In this document: in pieces, positions 9,281 to 16,962 of the stretch
How the letters are laid out: each line of letters begins with the position of its first letter
Numbering within the stretch: the stretch's first letter is position 1
Assembly (NCBI RefSeq): GCF_001461035.1
Contig: NZ_LNAM01000148.1
Coordinates: forward strand, 1 to 46,596
Direction: 5' to 3'
DNA: 46,596 nucleotides
Source: Acetivibrio ethanolgignens
Lineage (GTDB): Bacteria > Bacillota > Clostridia > Lachnospirales > Lachnospiraceae
Program-made: the position numbers and the translations under genes
The notes under the pieces: model-generated
Databases searched by the model: none
What the model saw: only the letters and a program-made list of their open reading frames with translations
Told to the model about the DNA's origin: nothing

Positions 9281-9502
9281 TTATACCCATTTAGGGAAAT
9301 TATATATAGGAATCATTGCAGTTTTATGATTTATTTTCATTATATCTTGCATAGGTTTGATATCTTCCATTGTAATAATCTTATCTGCATCACTATTTTC
9401 TTTTATAAACTGTACGCAATCTATTTTTCCAGTTTTCGATATACTGTTATATAATAAATATGTTTGTTTCGTATCAAATACTATTTTATCTTTTGTAATC
9501 AT
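9281..9502 (-). CDS. small protein of unknown function (73 aa), prophage cargo
   Basis: A 73-residue protein, MITKDKIVFDTKQ... ending PIYNFPKWV, with no family I recognise. The evidence that it is real: AAAGGAG 7 bases before the ATG, a strong promoter upstream (TTGACA at 9578-9583 and TAATAT at 9555-9560 on the minus strand, 17-bp spacing), and a palindrome over the -10. It is transcribed against the late tail operon, as expected for a lysogeny-expressed accessory gene. It could be a superinfection-exclusion or regulatory protein, but nothing in the sequence proves that. The longer plus-strand ORF over the same region lacks a ribosome binding site. Confidence 0.6.
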   Translation of the reverse strand: MITKDKIVFDTKQTYLLYNSISKTGKIDCVQFIKENSDADKIITMEDIKPMQDIMKINHKTAMIPIYNFPKWV

Positions 9503-9600
9503 AATTTGCTCCTTTTATCTTGTTATGTGAACATTTGTTTGGTTTGATAAGATTATATTATCAAACTTATGTTTATTTGTCAATATGAAAGGAGCAAATT
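9503..9600. repeat. nested inverted repeat carrying ribosome binding sites in both directions
   Basis: AATTTGCTCCTTT (9503-9515) is a perfect inverted copy of AAAGGAGCAAATT (9588-9600). Inside lies GTTTGATAA (9542-9550) with TTATCAAAC (9558-9566). The outer arms each contain an AAAGGAG ribosome binding site, one facing the 73-aa gene and the other facing right, ahead of a 10-codon ORF (ATG 9608, TGA 9638-9640). Confidence 0.8.
9542..9583 (-). promoter_or_regulatory. sigma-A promoter with palindromic operator
   Basis: On the minus strand, TTGACA (9578-9583), 17 bp, TAATAT (9555-9560). The 9-bp-arm palindrome GTTTGATAA-N7-TTATCAAAC (9542-9566) covers the -10 and the expected start site, the usual position for a repressor site. 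It drives the 73-aa gene. Confidence 0.7.
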
Positions 9601-9631
9601 AAAACTAATGTTGTGTTTTAAAATAAATAAG

Positions 9632-9669
9632 GGTAGTTGAGAATTATTTCTCTTCTACCATTATTTTTT
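9632..9669 (+). terminator. hairpin with GAGA/TCTC inner stem, copy 2
   Basis: GGTAG (9632-9636) pairs with CTACC (9655-9659); TT/TT internal loop; GAGA (9639-9642) with TCTC (9649-9652); 6-base loop; T-run 9664-9669 then ACG. The layout matches the hairpin at 9221 but the outer stem has a different sequence. It abuts the stop codon of the minus-strand 78-aa gene. Confidence 0.7.
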
Positions 9670-9904
9670 ACGACACCAACTTTTGTTCTTCTATATGCAC
9701 TTTAATTATGCTTACAGCTTCTTCTGGCGTTATATGAGCCGTTTTTAGAAGTTGGTTGATACATTCCATGTCTCTTTCATTTTTGTCCTTATATAAGGCT
9801 TCTAGCTCGTTTGTTTCATTTTTTATTCTTTGTTGCAATGAGGAAATTAATTTTTCCTTTTCTTTTATTCTATCCTCAATAGATTTTCTTTGACCTCTTG
9901 CCAT
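9668..9904 (-). CDS. small coiled-coil protein (MARGQRKSIE type)
   Basis: A 78-residue protein starting MARGQRKSIEDRIKEKEKLI, with a long charged coiled coil (about residues 8-48) and a short C-terminal helical part (TPEEAVSIIKVHIEEQ). Small proteins with this MARGQRKSI start are common in phages and conjugative elements of gut Clostridia (from memory); their role is not established. AGGAGG lies 6 bases before the ATG, and TATAAT with a poor TTGTCC -35 can be read upstream on the minus strand. The stop codon falls in the T-run of the hairpin at 9632-9669. It probably belongs to the prophage's accessory end. Confidence 0.6.
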   Translation of the reverse strand: MARGQRKSIEDRIKEKEKLISSLQQRIKNETNELEALYKDKNERDMECINQLLKTAHITPEEAVSIIKVHIEEQKLVS

Positions 9905-10060
9905 AATGCCTCCTGATACTTTATGATTATATATATTATAAGTATATGGACAAGATGGTAAATTTATACATATTTTTGTTGTACTGCAAAACTGTATGTG
10001 ATATAATACTTTTTGTATTTAGAGTAATGGATTTTTGTGTTATACTCACCAAATTCCATT

Positions 10061-10113
10061 AAAATAGGTATCACCATTCCTTCTCTCAATTGTCTGGTGA
10101 TACCTATTTTTTT
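10061..10113. terminator. strong hairpin terminator near prophage end
   Basis: AAAATAGGTATCACC (10061-10075) pairs perfectly with GGTGATACCTATTTT (10096-10110), 20-base loop, followed by more T on the plus strand and TATTTTAATGG on the minus strand. It probably works in both directions. The rest of 9905-10290 has no credible gene. Confidence 0.8.
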
Positions 10114-10163
10114 ATATTTTAAAATGTGTTAAATTCGTTTCAAATTACTGTCTATCATTTTTA

Positions 10164-10218
10164 TTTGACCCCAATTTTGACCCCAATTATTTTGGTCTGA
10201 TATGGTCTAGAACGGTCT
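10164..10218. repeat. tandem short repeats beside ssrA, candidate integrase arm sites
   Basis: Two direct copies of TTTGACCCCAAT (10164-10175, 10176-10187) are followed by GGTCT at 10194, 10204 and 10214, exactly 10 bp apart and in similar context (GGTCTGATAT, GGTCTAGAAC, GGTCTGAAAT). Helically phased short direct repeats next to a phage-targeted RNA gene resemble tyrosine integrase arm-type sites. No protein frame crosses the whole region. Confidence 0.55.
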
Positions 10219-10242
10219 GAAATGACTATTTTTAACATTTTG

Positions 10243-10310
10243 CTCATATAGAAGTGCCGAAAATCCAGCATTTCCAACACTTCTAGCATATGGAGCTGAG
10301 GGGAATCGAA
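10243..10310. other. candidate attachment site at the 3' end of ssrA
   Basis: TAGAAGTG (10249-10256) and CACTTCTA (10278-10285) form an inverted pair. The wider arms GCTCATATAGAAGTG (plus, from 10242) and GCTCCATATGCTAGAAGTG (minus, from the ssrA end) are related. The ssrA T-arm and acceptor end (10291-10310) is the segment usually shared as attB. The partner att site would lie left of the window. Confidence 0.5.
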
Positions 10311-10631
10311 CCCCTGTCCGAAAATCTATCCACCTGAGTATCTCCTATCACAGTCAGTTATTTGACATTCCCTCCACGGACCGGCAACTGACAGCCTGCC
10401 TGCTTCAGTAGATTCATAATACGCCTATATACTCAAATCTTTGTATACATCGTTTCCTGCAGAGTCGATGCCCTATTCCGACGTGCAGGTCCGCCGGATA
10501 GAACAGCTGCCATTAGGCAGCGTATGCTAAATTATCTTCAGCGTTTATATTTAATTCCAAGTTTTAACGTGGTCCTGGTCCACGGATAGCTGCTCGGGTT
10601 TCAAAATCCCCGTCGAAACCAGTACAACCCC
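10291..10631 (-). ncRNA. ssrA: tmRNA (transfer-messenger RNA)
   Basis: tmRNA rescues ribosomes stalled on broken mRNAs and tags the product for proteolysis. On the minus strand the 5' end reads GGGGTTG...TGGTTTCGACGGGG, and the 3' end carries the T-arm GGTTCGATTCC and acceptor CAGCTCC plus discriminator A; these acceptor halves pair over 7 bp with wobbles. The mRNA-like part gives the tag AEDNLAYAA then TAA, with resume codon GCT after TAAAC (near 10530). The 3' CCA is not encoded: TAT follows the discriminator, either natural or caused by integration. It lies directly downstream of smpB, its protein partner. Confidence 0.95.
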
Positions 10632-10663
10632 CTGGTTTATCATCTGCCCATTTAGGCAAAATT

Positions 10664-10692
10664 ATTTTAACATACCTTGCTTACTTCGTCAA
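10664..10692 (-). promoter_or_regulatory. ssrA promoter overlapping the smpB stop codon
   Basis: On the minus strand, TTGACG (10687-10692), 17 bp, TAAAAT (10664-10669). The -35 includes the smpB TGA stop. Transcription would start about 25 bases upstream of the mature 5' end, to be trimmed by RNase P. It gives ssrA independent expression from rnr-smpB. Confidence 0.7.
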
Positions 10693-11156
10693 TACAGATT
10701 CTTCACCTTAAATTCCTTTTCTGCTTCACGCCGCTGGTCTTTTTTTGCAATATCCTGGCGTTTATCATACAGCTTCTTTCCTTTGGCAAGACCAATGGAC
10801 AGCTTTACAAGCTCTCCCTTAAAATAGATCTCCAGCGGCACAATCGTATAGCCCTTTTGTGCCATCTGACCAGCCAGCTTGTTGATTTCATACTTATGAA
10901 GCAGAAGCTTCTTTACCCGCAGCGGATCCTTATTAAAAATATTTCCCTTTTCATAAGGACTGATGTGCATATTGTAAATATAAACCTCTCCGTTTTCAAT
11001 ACGGATAAAGGATTCCTTTACACTGCATTTTCCCATCCGCAGAGATTTTACCTCTGTACCATGCAAGGAAATACCTGCCTCATAGGTATCCTCAATAAAA
11101 TAGTCAAATCTTGCCTTTTTATTGTTGGCAATCAGCCGTTTTGTCTCTTTTCCCAT
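10689..11156 (-). CDS. smpB: SsrA-binding protein SmpB
   Basis: A 155-residue SmpB, the protein that binds the tRNA-like part of tmRNA and mimics the anticodon arm in the ribosomal A site. Visible family features: [18 protein letters not shown] near the N-terminus, [10 protein letters not shown], and the C-terminal tail with [16 protein letters not shown] that enters the mRNA channel. Length is normal. It lies between rnr upstream and ssrA downstream on the same strand; RNase R degrades the mRNAs released in trans-translation, so the three form a functional set. AGGAGG precedes the ATG. Confidence 0.97.
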   Translation of the reverse strand: MGKETKRLIANNKKARFDYFIEDTYEAGISLHGTEVKSLRMGKCSVKESFIRIENGEVYIYNMHISPYEKGNIFNKDPLRVKKLLLHKYEINKLAGQMAQKGYTIVPLEIYFKGELVKLSIGLAKGKKLYDKRQDIAKKDQRREAEKEFKVKNLY

Positions 11157-11218
11157 GTGTTTATCCTCCTCAGATTTCTGGCGGTCTGCCTAAAATCTGC
11201 AAAATCAATCTACTTATA

Positions 11219-13348
11219 CTATTCCTCTGCCGGAATAAAATCAATGGTTTTCAGTATCCTGTCAACGCTATCCACCTCTACTAAAATCCGTTCTCCCAGC
11301 TTATAGGTTTTTCTTGTATGCTCTCCTATCATAACATAATTTTCTTCATCGTAGTAGAAATAATCGCCGGGAAGATTCGTCACACGAATCATACCTTCGA
11401 CAGTATTCGGAAGCTCCACATAGATGCCCCAAGTCGTAAGACCAGATATGACGCCTTCAAAAACCTCACCAATAAACTGTTTCATATATTCTGCTTTTTT
11501 AAGCTTCTCTACTTCTCTCTCAGCCTCATCAGCCCGGCGTTCCATCATACTGGAGCGAGTCGCTACCTCTGGAAGAATTTTTGCATAATGCTCCCTCCGC
11601 TTTTCGGTAATACCTCGCCGCAAATTTTCCTTGATAATCCGATGAATCTGAAGGTCCGGATACCGGCGGATTGGCGAAGTAAAATGACAGTAATATTTGG
11701 TTGCCAGACCAAAATGACCGTCGTTATCCGTCGTGTATTTTGCCTGCTTCATAGAGCGTAGGGTCAGTCGGCTGATTAAAGCCTCCTCCGGCGTTCCATC
11801 AATTTTTTCCATCAGCTTCTGCAGCTCCTTCGGATGAATCTCATCCTGAGAAATACGGATGCTGTAGCCAAAATTATTGATAAAAATGCCCAGCTTTTCA
11901 ATCTTATCCGAATCCGGGTAATCGTGGGTACGATATACAAAAGGCAGTTCCTGCCAGAAATAGTCCTCTGCTACCGTTTCATTAGCAATCAGCATAAAAT
12001 CCTCAATAATCTTGGTTGCCTTATTCCGCTCGTATGGCTGGATGTCCGTTGGACACCCCTTGTCATCCAGATAAATCTTACTCTCCGGGAAATCAAAATC
12101 AATAGAGCCTCTCTGATGACGCTTTTTCCGCAAAATATCTGCCAGTTCCTCCATCAGAAGAAACATCGGAACCAGCTCCTTATATTCCTCACACTCTGCC
12201 GGATCCTTATCCTCAATAATCTTCTTTACGCTGGTATAAGACATTCTTCGACTCACCCGCACTACAGACTCTGCAATCCTATGGCTTACTACCGTTCCCT
12301 TTTCATCAATATCCATAAAACAACTTAAAGCCAGGCGGTCTACTCCTGCATTCAAAGAACAGATACCGTTGGAAAGCTTGTGAGGAAGCATAGGAATAAC
12401 ACGATCTACCAGGTATACACTGGTACCACGCTTTAATGCTTCTTTGTCTAATGGTGTGTTTTCCTGAACATAGTGAGATACATCTGCAATGTGTACACCA
12501 AGATGATAGATTCCGTCCTCCTTTGTCAGGGTAATCGCATCATCCAAATCCTTGGCATCCTCTCCATCGATTGTCACCATCTGCCAATCACGAATATCAC
12601 AGCGTCCGGCAATGTCAAAGGAATCTACTTCTTCTTTCACCTTTTCCACCTGCTTCATAACCTCAGCCGGATATTCCTCTGGCAGTCCAAAGGCCTTAAT
12701 AATTGACATAATATCTACACCTGGATCATTGACATGTCCCAAAATTTCAACAATTTTTCCTTCGGGACTCTTCTGGCTGCTTCCATAACTAATAAGCTGT
12801 GCAACTACCTTATGACCGGTCACAGCCCCTTTTGTATGCTCCTTTGGAATAAAAATATCTGTTCCCAGCTTCTGATTATCCGGAACAACAAAGCCAAAAT
12901 TCTTGCTTTTATGAAAGGTACCGACTACCATATCCGTACCACGCTCCAAAATAGTCAGCACCCGGCCTTCCTTTCGTTTTCCCGTCTTTTCCGCATAAAT
13001 CTCTATCTGCACCGTATCCCCGTGCATTGCTCCTTTAGAAGCATCCTCCGGGATAAAAATATCCTCCTTTTCACCTTCAACAGTAACAAAACCAAAGCCC
13101 TTCGCCGTACCAGAAAAAAGTCCTCTCTTTACGTTGCCTGCAGCCGGGCGAATTAACCCACGGCTGTCAATCTGGATACGACCTTCCGCCACCAGAGTAT
13201 CTATTACCTGGCGAAAATCCTCCTTATCCCTTTTTGGAACCTGCAAAATTCCCGCCATTTCCTTAAACTTCACCGGAATATATTCCTCGGAAGCAATATA
13301 ATCAAATATCATTTCCTTTTTCTGATTTAAAATTTCCTTTTCTAACAT
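11219..13348 (-). CDS. rnr: ribonuclease R
   Basis: A 709-residue 3'-5' exoribonuclease that degrades structured RNA and takes part in quality control with tmRNA. Domain order: helical N-terminus (1-70), cold-shock OB folds (about 75-205), RNB catalytic domain (about 250-580) with the Asp cluster DGEDAKDLDDAI at 261-272, and a C-terminal S1 domain (about 625-705, GVISGLTTWGIYVELPN). The start at 13348 is chosen because AAGGAGAT lies just upstream of MLEKEIL; the open frame extends 8 codons further without a ribosome binding site. It precedes smpB. Confidence 0.96.
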   Translation of the reverse strand: MLEKEILNQKKEMIFDYIASEEYIPVKFKEMAGILQVPKRDKEDFRQVIDTLVAEGRIQIDSRGLIRPAAGNVKRGLFSGTAKGFGFVTVEGEKEDIFIPEDASKGAMHGDTVQIEIYAEKTGKRKEGRVLTILERGTDMVVGTFHKSKNFGFVVPDNQKLGTDIFIPKEHTKGAVTGHKVVAQLISYGSSQKSPEGKIVEILGHVNDPGVDIMSIIKAFGLPEEYPAEVMKQVEKVKEEVDSFDIAGRCDIRDWQMVTIDGEDAKDLDDAITLTKEDGIYHLGVHIADVSHYVQENTPLDKEALKRGTSVYLVDRVIPMLPHKLSNGICSLNAGVDRLALSCFMDIDEKGTVVSHRIAESVVRVSRRMSYTSVKKIIEDKDPAECEEYKELVPMFLLMEELADILRKKRHQRGSIDFDFPESKIYLDDKGCPTDIQPYERNKATKIIEDFMLIANETVAEDYFWQELPFVYRTHDYPDSDKIEKLGIFINNFGYSIRISQDEIHPKELQKLMEKIDGTPEEALISRLTLRSMKQAKYTTDNDGHFGLATKYYCHFTSPIRRYPDLQIHRIIKENLRRGITEKRREHYAKILPEVATRSSMMERRADEAEREVEKLKKAEYMKQFIGEVFEGVISGLTTWGIYVELPNTVEGMIRVTNLPGDYFYYDEENYVMIGEHTRKTYKLGERILVEVDSVDRILKTIDFIPAEE

Positions 13349-13495
13349 ACATCTCCTTATACTGTATACCATGTTCTTATAATTTCATGATTTCCTTTGT
13401 ACCCTACTTATAGTATACCCGTATTTTCCCCTCACTGCAATTCATTTATTCAAAAGAATTTGCAAAGCCATTTTCCGTTTTCCGTGTAACGTAAA

Positions 13496-13525
13496 ACAGG
13501 CTGTCGCAGTATAGCAACAGCCTGT
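13496..13525 (-). terminator. terminator downstream of secG
   Basis: ACAGGCTGT (13496-13504) and ACAGCCTGT (13517-13525), a perfect 9-bp stem; on the minus strand TTTTACG follows. It separates secG from rnr transcription. Confidence 0.8.
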
Positions 13526-13536
13526 CCTCATCTTTT

Positions 13537-13776
13537 TTACCAGTTCAGATTTAAAACAACAGAAAGCACAATAAATGCTACTGCCAGGAACTTTGTGGAC
13601 TTCTCTAAAGCCCCCTCCATAGAACGTCCTTTGTTCTTGCCCCAGTAGGTATCAGCGGCACCGCTGATCGCACCGGTAAGTCCGGCCTGCTTTCCTTCCT
13701 GCATTAAAACAATAACGGTCAATGCTACACAAATGATAATATATACAATTGTAACGATTGTTCTTAAAATATCCAT
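13537..13776 (-). CDS. secG: protein translocase subunit SecG
   Basis: A 79-residue small membrane protein of the SecYEG translocon. Two hydrophobic segments (about 3-24 and 58-77) flank the typical SecG loop VLMQEGKQAGLTGAISGAADTYWGKNKGRSMEG. The start at 13776 is chosen because AGGAGGTGAAACG directly precedes MDILRTIVTI; the open frame upstream is not needed. The position between gpmI and rnr is the common arrangement in Firmicutes. Its own promoter and terminator are visible. Confidence 0.95.
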   Translation of the reverse strand: MDILRTIVTIVYIIICVALTVIVLMQEGKQAGLTGAISGAADTYWGKNKGRSMEGALEKSTKFLAVAFIVLSVVLNLNW

Positions 13777-13829
13777 CGTTTCACCTCCTAAGCATCGGTC
13801 TCGTTTTCCCGAGTACACTCATAGAGTTT

Positions 13830-13858
13830 ATTTTAACATACATCATCTGAGATTGCAA
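13830..13858 (-). promoter_or_regulatory. secG promoter
   Basis: On the minus strand, TTGCAA (13853-13858), 17 bp, TAAAAT (13830-13835), starting just beyond the gpmI stop codon. Confidence 0.65.
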
Positions 13859-13859
13859 G

Positions 13860-15404
13860 TTATTTCTTTATCAGCAGGGATTCTCCTGTCATCTCTGCCG
13901 GCTTTTCCATACCCATCATTTCAATCAGTGTAGGTACGATATCTGCCAGGCGGCCACCCTCGCGAAGTGTGTAGGCTTTATCATAATTTACAAGGATGAA
14001 TGGTACAGGATTCGTCGTATGAGCTGTAAATGGTTCTCCTGTCTCATAGTCAATCAACTGCTCTGCATTTCCGTGGTCTGCACAGATAAACATCTGTCCA
14101 TCAACCTCAAGTAAAGCCTCGTATGCCTTTCCGACACATTCATCTACAGCCTCAACAGCCTTCACTGCAGCAGTCTCAACTCCGGTATGCCCTACCATAT
14201 CCGGATTAGCAAAGTTAATAATGATAACATCATATTTATCGGATTTGATTGCGTTGACCAGATTATCTGCCACCTGATAAGCACTCATCTCCGGTTGTAA
14301 ATCGTAAGTCGCAACCTTTGGAGAATTTACAAGAATTCTCTCTTCTCCTTCGTTTGGAGCCTCAACACCACCATTAAAGAAGAAGGTAACATGAGCATAT
14401 TTCTCTGTCTCAGCGGTACGCAGCTGCTTTAAACCATGAGCTGCTAAAAACTCACCAAAGGTATTCTTAATTTCTACCTTATGGAAGGCTACCAGCTTAT
14501 TTGGAATTGTAACATCATACTCTGTGAAAGCGACATAGGTTGTTTTAATTCTACCTTCTTTTCTCTCAAAGCCTGTGAAGTCCTCGGCACAGAAAGCTCT
14601 GGTAATCTCTCTCGCACGGTCTGGACGGAAGTTAAAGAAAATAACAGAATCATTATTCTTTACGGTAGCAACCGGCTGTCCATTTTCGGTAATAACAGTA
14701 GGAAGCACAAATTCATCGGTTACATCTGCATCATAGGACTTCTGAACTGCTAAAGCAGCATCCTCTGCCTGTTCACCAACACCCTCTGTCATTGCCAGAT
14801 AAGCCTTTTCTACACGCTCCCAGCGGTTATCTCTATCCATAACATAATAACGTCCGATTACCGTAGCAATCTTGCCTACACCCAGCTCCTTCATCTTAGC
14901 CTGTGCTTCCTCAATAAAGCCCTTACCAGAGGTAGGTGCTGTATCTCTACCATCTAAAAATGCATGAAGGTATACATTTTTAAGACCTTCCCTTCTGGCA
15001 AGCTCCAAAACACCATACATATGGGTATTGTGGCTATGTACGCCACCGTCAGATAACAATCCGAATAAATGTAAATCGGAATTATTTTTCTTGCAGTTTT
15101 CTACTGCTGCAAGTAAGGCTTCATTTTTAAAGAAATCCCCGTCCTCAATTTCCTTGGAAATACGGGTCAGCTCCTGGTATACGATGCGTCCTGCACCAAT
15201 ATTTAAATGTCCAACCTCAGAATTTCCCATCTGTCCGTCCGGAAGCCCAACGGCCAGACCACTTGCATTCCCCTTTACAAAGGGATATTCTGACATCAAT
15301 TTGTCTAAAACAGGCGTTTTTGCTTCATATACAGCATTTGCCTGATGCTTTTCATTCAATCCAAAACCATCCAGAATCATCAATACGGTAGGTTTTTTAC
15401 TCAT
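13860..15404 (-). CDS. gpmI: 2,3-bisphosphoglycerate-independent phosphoglycerate mutase
   Basis: A 514-residue iPGM that interconverts 3- and 2-phosphoglycerate in lower glycolysis, a two-Mn2+ enzyme of the alkaline phosphatase superfamily. The N-terminus MILDGFG carries metal ligand Asp12, and GQMGNSEVGHLNIGAGR holds the phospho-serine nucleophile Ser62. C-terminal metal ligands appear in NFANPDMVGHTG and FICADHGNAEQ. Length is normal. This enzyme is pH- and Mn-sensitive and is known to be needed around sporulation in bacilli. It ends the glycolytic gene series on this strand. Confidence 0.97.
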   Translation of the reverse strand: MSKKPTVLMILDGFGLNEKHQANAVYEAKTPVLDKLMSEYPFVKGNASGLAVGLPDGQMGNSEVGHLNIGAGRIVYQELTRISKEIEDGDFFKNEALLAAVENCKKNNSDLHLFGLLSDGGVHSHNTHMYGVLELARREGLKNVYLHAFLDGRDTAPTSGKGFIEEAQAKMKELGVGKIATVIGRYYVMDRDNRWERVEKAYLAMTEGVGEQAEDAALAVQKSYDADVTDEFVLPTVITENGQPVATVKNNDSVIFFNFRPDRAREITRAFCAEDFTGFERKEGRIKTTYVAFTEYDVTIPNKLVAFHKVEIKNTFGEFLAAHGLKQLRTAETEKYAHVTFFFNGGVEAPNEGEERILVNSPKVATYDLQPEMSAYQVADNLVNAIKSDKYDVIIINFANPDMVGHTGVETAAVKAVEAVDECVGKAYEALLEVDGQMFICADHGNAEQLIDYETGEPFTAHTTNPVPFILVNYDKAYTLREGGRLADIVPTLIEMMGMEKPAEMTGESLLIKK

Positions 15405-15419
15405 AATTTTACCTCATTT

Positions 15420-16109
15420 CTATTTATGCATATCCTTTGAATCCTTTTCATGAAGCCATTCTCCCTCCGGTGCCTTTGGAAGATTCCAACGGTAATAAGC
15501 AGCCAGAATACGAATCACTACAATGCTTCCGATGCAAAAAAACATGGATGCCGCAGCAGGTACTCCTGCTTTCATCATATAATAGTGAACGACACTTCCT
15601 ATAATCGCCGCAATTGCGTAAATTCGCTTGCGAAATATCAGAGGAATCTGATTTGCCATCGTGTCACGAATAGCACCACCGCCAACCGCTGTAATTGTCC
15701 CCATGAAGGTCGCCATAAATACACCACTCTTCGGATACAGCTGCATCACAGTATTCACACTGGTCGCCGCAAATACTCCAAGGCCCAAAGCATCCAAAAA
15801 GTTCATCCAGCAATTATAAGCATCTACATGCTTTGCCCAGAAGCTTCCCATAACAGACGCCAGGCAAAAAGCTGCTATAGAAGAAATCAATGCCACCATA
15901 AGATAAATGGATTTGCGAAACATCATAGGTGGAATCACTCCCAGCAAAATGTCACGGACAACACCGCCGCCACAGGCTGTTGTCACCGCAAATACCATAA
16001 CTCCAAATAAATCCAGCTTTTTTTCAATTCCAAGCATAGCTCCTGAAACAGCAAAGGCAATAACACCTATCAGTTCAGTGATAAAAATAATCTGACTAAC
16101 AAGCTCCAC
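15420..16109 (-). CDS. TRIC-type cation channel family protein (UPF0126)
   Basis: A 229-residue integral membrane protein with about seven hydrophobic segments and two matching Gly-rich motifs, ACGGGVVRDILLG and AVGGGAIRDTMANQ, the internal repeat typical of the UPF0126/TRIC family (E. coli YadS/YicG relatives). Members form trimeric K+-type channels, and a role in glycine uptake has been proposed for some bacterial ones. Start is GTG at 16109, preceded by GGAGGGAG. It lies 21 bases after tpiA and 15 bases before gpmI, so it is probably co-transcribed with glycolytic genes. Its substrate here is not known. Confidence 0.88.
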   Translation of the reverse strand: MELVSQIIFITELIGVIAFAVSGAMLGIEKKLDLFGVMVFAVTTACGGGVVRDILLGVIPPMMFRKSIYLMVALISSIAAFCLASVMGSFWAKHVDAYNCWMNFLDALGLGVFAATSVNTVMQLYPKSGVFMATFMGTITAVGGGAIRDTMANQIPLIFRKRIYAIAAIIGSVVHYYMMKAGVPAAASMFFCIGSIVVIRILAAYYRWNLPKAPEGEWLHEKDSKDMHK

Positions 16110-16130
16110 GAAAAACTCCCTCCGGCTCTT

Positions 16131-16880
16131 TTACTTATTGTAATTTACAATCTTTCCGAAGTCTGGCTTTAAGGAAGCACCGCCTACTAAGCCTCCGTCG
16201 ATATCCGGCTGTGCAAACAGCTCAGGAGCAGATGCCGCAGATACACTTCCGCCATACTGGATACGAATTGCCTCTGCAGTAGCCTCATCATAGATTTCTC
16301 CGATACATGCACGAATTGCTGCACAAACCTCTTCGGCCTGCTCTGTTGTAGCAACCTTACCTGTACCAATAGCCCAGATTGGCTCATAAGCGATGACAGC
16401 GGTCTTTGCCTGCTCTGCAGTTACGTTTAAGAACGCAATCTTAATCTGCTGACGAATCCAGTCAATCGTGATTCCCTGCTCTCTCTGAGTTAAGGACTCA
16501 CCACAGCAGATGATTGGTGTAATGCCATGCTCGAAAGCCTTTAATACTTTTTTATTTACAGTCTCATCGGTTTCTGCAAAATACTCTCTTCTCTCAGAAT
16601 GTCCGATAATAACATATTTAACTCCAACATCGGTCAGCATGTTTGGAGCGATTTCACCGGTATACGCACCACTTTCTTCAAAATACATATTTTCCGCACC
16701 GATGCAGATATTGCTGCCCTTTGCAGCCTCCATTGCCGATGTAATAGAAATAGCCGGCACACAGAATACAACATCTACTTCATCATTTGCTACTAATGGC
16801 CTAAGCTCATTAATCAAAGCTACGGTCTCACTTGGAGTCTTATTCATTTTCCAGTTTCCTGCAATAATTTTCTTTCTCAT
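16131..16880 (-). CDS. tpiA: triosephosphate isomerase
   Basis: A 249-residue TIM-barrel enzyme interconverting dihydroxyacetone phosphate and glyceraldehyde-3-phosphate. The catalytic residues are visible: Asn9/Lys11 in AGNWKMNK, His94 in IIGHSERR and Glu166 in [12 protein letters not shown], then the flexible loop and the phosphate-binding GGSV and GGLVGGASL. Length is normal. It lies between pgk and the TRIC-family gene; a hairpin upstream separates it in part from pgk. Confidence 0.98.
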   Translation of the reverse strand: MRKKIIAGNWKMNKTPSETVALINELRPLVANDEVDVVFCVPAISITSAMEAAKGSNICIGAENMYFEESGAYTGEIAPNMLTDVGVKYVIIGHSERREYFAETDETVNKKVLKAFEHGITPIICCGESLTQREQGITIDWIRQQIKIAFLNVTAEQAKTAVIAYEPIWAIGTGKVATTEQAEEVCAAIRACIGEIYDEATAEAIRIQYGGSVSAASAPELFAQPDIDGGLVGGASLKPDFGKIVNYNK

Positions 16881-16911
16881 ATTATCTTCTCCCTTTTAGG
16901 TAGCGAAAACA

Positions 16912-16938
16912 GGGGAGGAGTCTTCTGACTCCAACCCC
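16912..16938 (-). terminator. hairpin between pgk and tpiA
   Basis: On the minus strand, GGGGTTGGAGTC, loop AGAA, GACTCCTCCCC then TGTTTTC. A strong 11-12-bp stem with one bulge. The modest T-run suggests partial termination, which would lower tpiA relative to pgk. Confidence 0.7.
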
Positions 16939-16962
16939 TTCTTCACTTTTTATTGATTTGAA

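Noticed and set aside
9230-9454. 74-aa plus-strand ORF
   Set aside because: It overlaps the minus-strand 73-aa gene, which has a ribosome binding site and promoter, and it starts inside a terminator hairpin with no ribosome binding site.
10140-10230. Possible integrase C-terminal remnant on the minus strand (reads FQTVLDHIRPK, stop, LGSKLGSN)
   Set aside because: Stops interrupt all three frames and nothing upstream is open, as ssrA begins there. The repeats are better explained as DNA sites.
15450-16010. 186-aa plus-strand ORF opposite the TRIC-family gene
   Set aside because: Antisense shadow of a well-supported membrane protein gene; His/Asn/Cys-rich composition and no ribosome binding site.
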